Origin: an uncultured Fimbriimonadales bacterium
GTDB lineage: Bacteria > Armatimonadota > Fimbriimonadia > Fimbriimonadales > GBS-DC
NCBI GenBank assembly: GCA_937934465.1
Contig: CALGZO010000233.1
Coordinates: forward strand, 1-10,345
Length of the DNA stretch: 10,345 bases
Reading direction: 5' to 3'
The position numbers and the translations under genes were made by a program. Each line of letters begins with the position of its first letter. Within the stretch, counting starts at the first letter, position 1. Positions 5,948 through 10,345 of the stretch are shown in pieces. The notes under the pieces were generated by a model. That model was not told where the DNA came from. It worked only from the letters and a program-made list of their open reading frames with translations, and searched no databases.

Positions 5948-6472
5948 TTATTGGGTTTCCGCCTTTTTATCGGCGACGGCTTGGAGAGTGCGCACGAACT
6001 GTCCGATGAGTTCGGAGAGCGTGCCCACCAAGCCTGTGATGGGCGACTGCAACGCGCCCAGAAACTGCGCGACCATCACCTCGCGCGGGGGCAGTTTGGC
6101 GAGGGTGTCCACCATCTCGGCGGGGTAGACGCGCTCGCCCAGCAGCAGCGCTTTCACTTCGGTTTTACGCGCCTGCTTGATGTAATCGCTAATCGCTTTG
6201 GCGGCGGCGGCTTCGTCGCCCGTGACGAACGCTATCGCCGTCATGCCGTGCAGGTGCGGCTCCAAGCCGTCGGGCATGTCGCCGTCGCGCGCGATGCGAT
6301 AGAGCGTGTTTTTGACGACGCGCAGCTCCGCGCCCGATTGACGCATCTGCCGACGCAACTCGGTAATCTCGCGCACGCTCAGCCCGCGATAGTCCACCAG
6401 AATCTGCGCCTTAGATTCGTGAATCCAGTCGCGAATCTGGCTGACCTGTTCCACTTTCTTCGCGGTAGGCAT
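5948..6472 (-). CDS. rplJ: 50S ribosomal protein L10
   Basis: This 174-residue protein is uL10, which anchors L12 dimers to 23S rRNA at the stalk base. The N-terminal rRNA-binding domain shows ILVDYRGLSVREITELRRQMR and the VVKNTLYRIA helix typical of the family, followed by the AIAFVTGDEAAAAKAI region and a C-terminal helix (after about residue 130) that binds L12 dimers. AGGAGGTG lies 8 nt before the ATG. Expression is probably autoregulated through the structured leader upstream (6473-6682). Unlike the common layout, rplK and rplA do not precede it; a carbon-nitrogen hydrolase does. Confidence 0.97.
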   Translation of the reverse strand: MPTAKKVEQVSQIRDWIHESKAQILVDYRGLSVREITELRRQMRQSGAELRVVKNTLYRIARDGDMPDGLEPHLHGMTAIAFVTGDEAAAAKAISDYIKQARKTEVKALLLGERVYPAEMVDTLAKLPPREVMVAQFLGALQSPITGLVGTLSELIGQFVRTLQAVADKKAETQ

Positions 6473-6682
6473 TCGGTATCCACCTCCTGTAAGTGTTCGC
6501 GCTTTTTAAAACAAAAACGCGAGCCACGCCGCAGCTGGCTCGCACGCACGATTACAGACAGCCAGTGCGAGACTCGCACTGGTACGGCTGCCTGTGTTGC
6601 CTTACTCTGTGCGCCTTCCTCGGCAGGCGAGCCGCTGCGCGGATTATGTCCTATTCAGGACGCCTGCTGTCTGCGGTATGGC
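6473..6682 (-). ncRNA. ribosomal protein L10 leader (rplJL attenuator)
   Basis: A roughly 210-nt 5' leader lies between a strong promoter and rplJ. In RNA order it contains an upstream arm A (complement of 6627-6639); a long stem made of 8 bp (6588-6595 with 6554-6561, one G·U pair), a one-sided 5-nt bulge CCGUA (6583-6587) and 9 bp (6574-6582 with 6562-6570); then an intrinsic terminator. Arm A can pair with 6530-6543 (7 bp plus 6 bp around one bulged A), which would destroy the terminator. This matches the logic of known L10 leaders (Rfam L10_leader), where L10-L12 binding to a bulged, kink-turn-like stem promotes termination. Class membership is inferred from position and architecture, not from a covariance search. 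Confidence 0.75.
6508..6543 (-). terminator. intrinsic terminator (attenuator) in the rplJ leader
   Basis: On the minus strand GCGAGCCA (6543-6536), a 9-nt loop and TGGCTCGC (6526-6519) form a perfect 8-bp stem, followed by a T-rich tail (GTTTTTGTTTT, 6518-6508). It lies about 35 nt before the rplJ start codon, so it can only act as a conditional terminator of the leader. Confidence 0.85.
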
Positions 6683-6688
6683 GTACAG

Positions 6689-6718
6689 AGTATACCCCAA
6701 GGCGCACTGTGGCGTCAA
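6689..6718 (-). promoter_or_regulatory. sigma-70-type promoter of rplJL
   Basis: On the minus strand, TTGACG (6718-6713) and TATACT (6694-6689) are separated by 18 bp, the best two-box promoter in the window. The −35 overlaps the TGA stop of the upstream hydrolase gene. Predicted transcription start is near 6682. Confidence 0.8.
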
Positions 6719-7620
6719 GGGGCGGGATAGTAGAGGATTTCCTCTTGGTCTTTGGATTGGGCGCGTGCGAGGTAGCCGCTGTGGTCGGGCGTCTGCGTGC
6801 GCGCCGCCACGATGGACGATTGACCCTCCGCGTTCACATCGAAGAAGCCGCCCACGCCCATCGGGTTTACGCCGATGAGGTTCGGATGTTTCTGCACGCC
6901 TGCCAGTAAACCGCTCTCCCAGCCTTGCGCTTCTTCCTTCGTCCAAGGCAGCGGATTGTAGGAGGGCATCGCCAGCACGCGCACGCCGCGCTTTGCATGC
7001 TGCTCAATCAGCTCGTGATAGAAGCCGTCCAAGCAGATGAGTACGCCCAGCTTGCCTGCTGGAGTGCTTACTGTGGGCAGTTCGCGCGGTGCGGGGCAGA
7101 GGTTCAGCCCTGTCTCCTGCTCCAGCGGCACGAGGTTAATCTTGCGCTGCACGAGGGCGCGTTTACCGCGCGGGGTGTAGGTGTAGCAAGTGTTGTGTAT
7201 GCACTCGCCTTGAGCAATCGGCGCGCTGCCTGCGACCAGCCACGCTTCGGCAGTGCGCGCCGCCTCGCTGAACGCTTCGTGGTAGACACGCTCCACGAAA
7301 GGGCTGAGCGTGCGCAGCAGAGTGCGCGTCGCGCCTGCGAACCCAGCCTCGCTGCTCATCGGGCTAATCTGATACCGTTCCATCAGGCGCAAGCCCGCCT
7401 CGACCATCGTTTTGCTGCTCTGCACGCGCTCGTAGTCTTGCGTGAAGATGAGACCCAACCCCACATCCTCAGGGAACACAATCAGCAGATTGCCCTTGGG
7501 GACGCGCCGACGAATCGCTTGCGTCAGCCCAAGTATGCGCTCGCGAAACGCCTCTGCGCTCCGATAGTCCTCCAACCGATAGCGCATCTGCACCGCGGCG
7601 AGGATTGTGCCATGAACCAT
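6715..7620 (-). CDS. carbon-nitrogen hydrolase (nitrilase superfamily)
   Basis: A 301-residue protein with the Glu-Lys-Cys triad of the nitrilase superfamily: E51 in VFPEDVG, K160 in VQRKINLVP and C196 in VLICLDGFY, a cysteine-dependent hydrolase or amidase of non-peptide C-N bonds. The gap between E51 and K160 (109 residues) is longer than is usual in compact amidases, because of a mostly helical insert at about 60-125. The true substrate cannot be predicted. ATG 7620 is chosen because it lies 6 nt after TACAAT with no Shine-Dalgarno; an open frame continues upstream to 8724 but only antisense to sucC. The gene is divergent from sucC (51 bp between starts), and its stop codon lies within the rplJ promoter. 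Confidence 0.87.
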   Translation of the reverse strand: MVHGTILAAVQMRYRLEDYRSAEAFRERILGLTQAIRRRVPKGNLLIVFPEDVGLGLIFTQDYERVQSSKTMVEAGLRLMERYQISPMSSEAGFAGATRTLLRTLSPFVERVYHEAFSEAARTAEAWLVAGSAPIAQGECIHNTCYTYTPRGKRALVQRKINLVPLEQETGLNLCPAPRELPTVSTPAGKLGVLICLDGFYHELIEQHAKRGVRVLAMPSYNPLPWTKEEAQGWESGLLAGVQKHPNLIGVNPMGVGGFFDVNAEGQSSIVAARTQTPDHSGYLARAQSKDQEEILYYPAP

Positions 7621-7626
7621 GCGGGA

Positions 7627-7635
7627 ATTGTACCT
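7627..7635 (-). promoter_or_regulatory. extended −10 promoter of the carbon-nitrogen hydrolase gene
   Basis: The minus strand reads AGGTACAAT, with TACAAT ending 6 nt before the ATG at 7620, implying a leaderless mRNA. Its TACCT complement (7631-7635) pairs across 4 nt with the AGGTA of the sucC promoter. Confidence 0.6.
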
Positions 7636-7639
7636 GAGG

Positions 7640-7648
7640 AGGTATACT
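7640..7648 (+). promoter_or_regulatory. extended −10 promoter of sucC
   Basis: AGGTATACT, with TATACT at 7643-7648. Unlike the leaderless cases, the start codon is 23 nt further on and is preceded by GGAG (7661-7664), 7 nt before the ATG. No clear −35 is visible. Confidence 0.6.
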
Positions 7649-7671
7649 TCCGTCGTCATAGGAGCGCGCGT

Positions 7672-8832
7672 ATGAAACTGCATGAGTATCAGGCGAAGCA
7701 GATTTTGAGCGATTTTGGCGTTCCGACGCCGCAAGGAGAGGTCGCCAGCACGCCTGCAGGCGCGAAAGCGATTGCCGAGCGATTGGGCAAGCCCGTTGTG
7801 ATTAAAGCGCAGGTGCTGATGGGCGGGCGCGGCAAGGCGGGCGGTATCAAACTCGCCCAGAACCCCGACGAAGCCGCGCAGGTCGCCAGCGAAATCATCG
7901 GCAAGCGGCTCATCTCGCCCCAGAACCCCGACGGGCTCGTCGCCGAGAAGGTGCTGGTGGAAGAGGCGGTGCAAATCCAGCACGAGTATTACATCGGAAT
8001 CACTGTAGACCGCACGCCGCAGCGCAATGTGCTGATGGTGAGCAAGTACGGCGGGATGGATATCGAGGAGGTCGCCGCGCAGCATCCCGACGCCATCGCG
8101 ACCTATCCGATTGACCCCCTGCTGGGGCTGACGGACTACGCAGCGCGCGAGGTATTGTACGCGGCGGGCTTGCCCCACGAGCAGGTGCGTCCGCTCAGCG
8201 CGCTGCTGCACGGGCTGTACCGCGCCTATATCGCCGTCGATGCGAACCTCGCGGAGATTAACCCCTGCGCGGTGCTCGCCGATGGGCGCATCATCGCCGC
8301 CGACGCCAAAATCACCATCGACGAAAACGCGCTCTATCGCCAAAAACGGCTCGAATCGCTGCACGAAGCGAGCATCGAGGACCCCATCGAGGCGGAGGCG
8401 AGCCGACGCGGGATTGCCTATGTGCGCTTGGGCGGCGATATCGGCATCATCGGCAACGGCGCGGGCTTGGTAATGTGTACCGTCGATGAGGTCGTGCGGG
8501 CAGGCGGACGCCCAGCGAACTTTCTGGACATCGGCGGCGGCGCGAAAGCCGACCGCGTGCGCCAAGCCGTCGAACTCGTGCTGATGGACCCAAATGTGAA
8601 GGGGCTTCTGTTCAACATCTTCGGCGGCATCACGCGAGGCGACGAGGTGGCGCGCGGCATGCTGGAAGCGTTCGAAACGCTGAAGGTCAACATCCCCGTG
8701 GTGGTGCGCTTGGCGGGCACTCACGCGGAGGAAGGACGCGCCATGCTACAGGGCACGCCGCTGATTCCTGCCGAGACGATGCAGGAGGCGGCGCGAAAAG
8801 TTGTGGAACTGGCGGCAAGCCACAAGGTATAA
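7672..8832 (+). CDS. sucC: succinate-CoA ligase (ADP/GDP-forming), beta subunit
   Basis: The 386-residue protein is full length for SucC. It starts MKLHEYQAKQIL and carries an ATP-grasp domain (about 1-230, with VIKAQVLMGGRGKAGG at 43-58, EINPCA at 195-200 and DAKI at 211-214) and the C-terminal CoA-ligase domain (GNGAGL 261-266, NFLDIGGGA 283-291, NIFGGITRGDEVARG 315-329, RLAGT 346-350). With the alpha subunit SucD it converts succinyl-CoA to succinate while making ATP or GTP in the TCA cycle. sucD, normally immediately downstream, is missing; rnc follows 7 bp after the stop. ATG 7672 has GGAG 7 nt upstream and an extended −10 before it; a longer in-frame extension to 6925 is antisense to the hydrolase gene and is rejected. 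Nucleotide preference is not assigned. Confidence 0.96.
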   Translation: MKLHEYQAKQILSDFGVPTPQGEVASTPAGAKAIAERLGKPVVIKAQVLMGGRGKAGGIKLAQNPDEAAQVASEIIGKRLISPQNPDGLVAEKVLVEEAVQIQHEYYIGITVDRTPQRNVLMVSKYGGMDIEEVAAQHPDAIATYPIDPLLGLTDYAAREVLYAAGLPHEQVRPLSALLHGLYRAYIAVDANLAEINPCAVLADGRIIAADAKITIDENALYRQKRLESLHEASIEDPIEAEASRRGIAYVRLGGDIGIIGNGAGLVMCTVDEVVRAGGRPANFLDIGGGAKADRVRQAVELVLMDPNVKGLLFNIFGGITRGDEVARGMLEAFETLKVNIPVVVRLAGTHAEEGRAMLQGTPLIPAETMQEAARKVVELAASHKV

Positions 8833-8833
8833 T
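8825..8833 (+). promoter_or_regulatory. extended −10 promoter of rnc
   Basis: AGGTATAAT has a perfect TATAAT (8828-8833) ending 6 nt before the GTG at 8840. The box contains the sucC TAA stop (8830-8832). A TTGTGG at 8801-8806 is 21 bp upstream, too far for a good −35. Confidence 0.65.
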
Positions 8834-8839
8834 CTCTCC

Positions 8840-9559
8840 GTGCGTCTCTGGCGGCTGCGCAAGGCAGAAGCTCACCTGCCGATACGGAACAGACAATTAG
8901 CGACGCAGGCGCTCACGCATCGCTCGCATACCGAAGGCGAACTGTTAGCCAGCAACGAACGGTTGGAACTGCTGGGCGATGCTGTGTTGGGCTTGGTCGT
9001 CGCTGAACATCTGTACCAGCGTTATCCCGACTGGGATCAGGGGCAGCTCTCTAAGGCGCGGGCGAGCATCGTGCGCGCGAGCGTGCTGTGTGAAGCCGCC
9101 AAACGCGCTGGCATCGCCCATCACCTGCGGCTCAGCCCCTCCGAAGAAGCTTCCGGCGGACGCGAGCGCCCCTCTATCCTCGCCGACGCCTTCGAAGCCG
9201 TCTTGGGCGCCATCTACCTCGATTCGGGCTACAAAGCCGCGCGCGACTACGCCCTGATGTACCTCAAACCTGAACTCGACGCGCTGGAAACAGGCGCGAT
9301 GCCCGTCCAAGACTACAAATCGCAACTCCAAGAGCGCACGCAGGCGTGGTGGCGCATCACCCCCACCTATGAAGTGGTGGAGGAACGGGGCAACCCCCAC
9401 AACAAGACATTCGTGGTGCATGTGAAACTACGCGATATCGTCGCTGGGCAGGGCGTCGGCTCCAGCAAGAAGCAGGCGGAGCAGAACGCCGCCGCACACG
9501 CGATGGAATACACCGAACAAAACAGGAGGCAATTAGATGAAACCTTCGGCTATGGCTGA
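8840..9559 (+). CDS. rnc: ribonuclease III
   Basis: A 239-residue RNase III, which cleaves double-stranded RNA in rRNA maturation and mRNA decay. The endonuclease domain has ALTHRSH (24-30), the signature NERLELLGDAVL (39-50) with E40, E43 and D47, and DAFEAVLGAIYLD (116-128) with D116 and E119, so the metal-binding residues are intact. A double-stranded-RNA-binding domain follows (about 157-224, DYKSQLQERTQ to SSKKQAEQNAAAHAM). The GTG start puts ALTHRS at residue 24, close to its position in E. coli RNase III, and lies 6 nt after TATAAT without a Shine-Dalgarno. A TTG at 8801 would add 13 residues inside sucC and is less likely. Its 3' end overlaps mtnP by 23 bp, suggesting coupled expression. 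Confidence 0.95.
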   Translation: MRLWRLRKAEAHLPIRNRQLATQALTHRSHTEGELLASNERLELLGDAVLGLVVAEHLYQRYPDWDQGQLSKARASIVRASVLCEAAKRAGIAHHLRLSPSEEASGGRERPSILADAFEAVLGAIYLDSGYKAARDYALMYLKPELDALETGAMPVQDYKSQLQERTQAWWRITPTYEVVEERGNPHNKTFVVHVKLRDIVAGQGVGSSKKQAEQNAAAHAMEYTEQNRRQLDETFGYG

Positions 9560-10345
9560 AATCGGCGTTTTCGGCGGCTCAGGCTTCTACTCGTTTCTGG
9601 AGAAGGTGGAGGAAATCAAAATCGACACCCCCTACGGCGCGCCGAGCGATACGGTCTCTATCGGCGAAGTGAACGGTCGGCGCGTGGCGTTCCTCCCCCG
9701 ACACGGGCGCAAGCACACAATCCCGCCCCACAAAATTAACTACCGGGCGAACTTGTGGGCGATGAAGGAGCTCGGCGTGCAGGCAGTGATTAGCCCCTGC
9801 GCCGCAGGAAGCCTCCAACGCCATGTGAAGCCCGGCGATTTTGTCGTGGCAGACCAGTATGTCGACCGTACGCACGGGCGCGCCGACACTTTCTATGAGG
9901 GACCGACCGTCCACCATGTCTCGCCTGCCGACCCGTACTGCCCCGTGCTGCGCCAAATCGCCATCGAGGAGATACGCGCCCATGGCATTCCCGTCCACGA
10001 GCGCGGCACGATTGTGGTGATTAACGGACCGCGCTTCTCCACCAAAGCCGAGAGCCGTTGGTTCACCTCGATGGGCTGGGAAGTGATTAACATGACGCAG
10101 TACCCTGAGGCATATCTCGCGTTGGAGCTGGCGATTCCTGTGGTGAACATCTCGCTGATTACCGACTACGACAGCGGCTTGGTGGCGGAGGGCGAGGTGA
10201 AGCCCGTCACGGCGGAAGAGGTGATGCATGTGTTCCATCAGAACGCGGAGCGCATCCGCAAAGTCATCTTCGGGATGATTGCGAAGATCCCGCCCAACTT
10301 CGAAAGCCCCATCCGCCACGCGCTGGACTATGCGAAAGTGACGGT
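9537..10345 (+). CDS. mtnP: S-methyl-5'-thioadenosine phosphorylase, 3' end cut by the window
   Basis: The 269 visible residues cover nearly the whole of a MTAP/PNP-family phosphorylase, which splits methylthioadenosine (a by-product of polyamine synthesis) into adenine and methylthioribose-1-phosphate for methionine salvage. Conserved parts are VFGGSGFY (11-18, phosphate loop), PRHGRKH (54-60), PPHKINYRAN (63-72), the AAGSL segment (89-93), DQYVDRT (106-112), NGPRFSTKAES (163-173) and VINMTQYPE (183-191). TDYDSG (209-214) keeps the two aspartates that read the adenine N6/N7 in MTAP (D220 and D222 in the human enzyme), favouring 6-aminopurine substrates; a broader purine phosphorylase remains possible. 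AGGAGG lies 7 nt before ATG 9537; a second in-frame ATG is at 9552. It overlaps the end of rnc. Confidence 0.92.
   Translation, partial: MKPSAMAEIGVFGGSGFYSFLEKVEEIKIDTPYGAPSDTVSIGEVNGRRVAFLPRHGRKHTIPPHKINYRANLWAMKELGVQAVISPCAAGSLQRHVKPGDFVVADQYVDRTHGRADTFYEGPTVHHVSPADPYCPVLRQIAIEEIRAHGIPVHERGTIVVINGPRFSTKAESRWFTSMGWEVINMTQYPEAYLALELAIPVVNISLITDYDSGLVAEGEVKPVTAEEVMHVFHQNAERIRKVIFGMIAKIPPNFESPIRHALDYAKVT

Noticed and set aside
6715..8724. A 669-residue minus-strand protein containing the hydrolase
   Set aside because: Its N-terminal 368 residues are antisense to sucC and low-complexity; the domain starts at the ATG at 7620, 6 nt after a −10 box.
6925..8832. A 635-residue plus-strand form of SucC
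   Set aside because: The extra N-terminus is antisense to the hydrolase gene; SucC is full length from 7672.
9579..10319. 246-codon minus-strand open frame opposite mtnP
   Set aside because: Antisense shadow of a strongly conserved coding sequence in G+C-rich DNA.

Overview
The window is a gene-dense, G+C-rich stretch of bacterial chromosome carrying only housekeeping-type genes. There is no transposase, integrase, phage gene or CRISPR array. The mix of genes and the apparently leaderless starts (a TANNNT −10 box 6-8 nt before the start codon) would suit a deep-branching, possibly thermophilic lineage such as Armatimonadota or Deinococcota. That placement is an inference: no 16S rRNA or unambiguous marker is present.

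Layout, left to right. (1) Bases 1-398, minus: 5' part of a YmdB-type metallophosphoesterase, divergent from (2) a ZIP-family metal transporter (439-1215, plus). (3) galT (1212-2180, minus) converges on the ZIP gene with a 4-bp overlap. (4) An HDOD-domain protein (2197-3009, minus) lies just upstream of galT on the same strand. (5) rsmG (3059-3793, plus) and a GT4 glycosyltransferase (3790-4911, plus) overlap by ATGA. (6) Bases 4912-5527 are a 616-bp gene-free gap between convergent genes. It holds about twelve DnaA-box-like sites (TTTTCCACA, one TTATCCACA), an AT-rich tract and two perfect palindromes, and is a candidate replication origin or DnaA-binding locus. (7) rplL and rplJ (5528-6472, minus) are preceded by a roughly 210-nt leader with the layout of a ribosomal L10 leader: promoter, antiterminator arm, bulged stem, intrinsic terminator. 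(8) A carbon-nitrogen hydrolase (6715-7620, minus) is divergent from (9) sucC (7672-8832, plus), followed by (10) rnc (8840-9559, plus) and (11) mtnP (9537 to the window end, plus).

The genes do not form one pathway. They cover ribosome production and maturation (rplJ, rplL, rsmG, rnc), central metabolism (sucC, galT), methionine salvage (mtnP), metal uptake, cell-surface glycosylation and signalling. What unites the window is its transcription architecture: an extended −10 of the form AGGTANNNT recurs before at least six genes, several genes lack a Shine-Dalgarno sequence, and three promoters overlap the stop codon of the gene upstream.

The two most interesting items are the DnaA-box cluster next to rsmG (gidB, a gene often found near oriC) and the rplJL attenuator, whose mutually exclusive helices can be read directly. 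The main evidence against a chromosomal origin is that both flanking operons point toward it.
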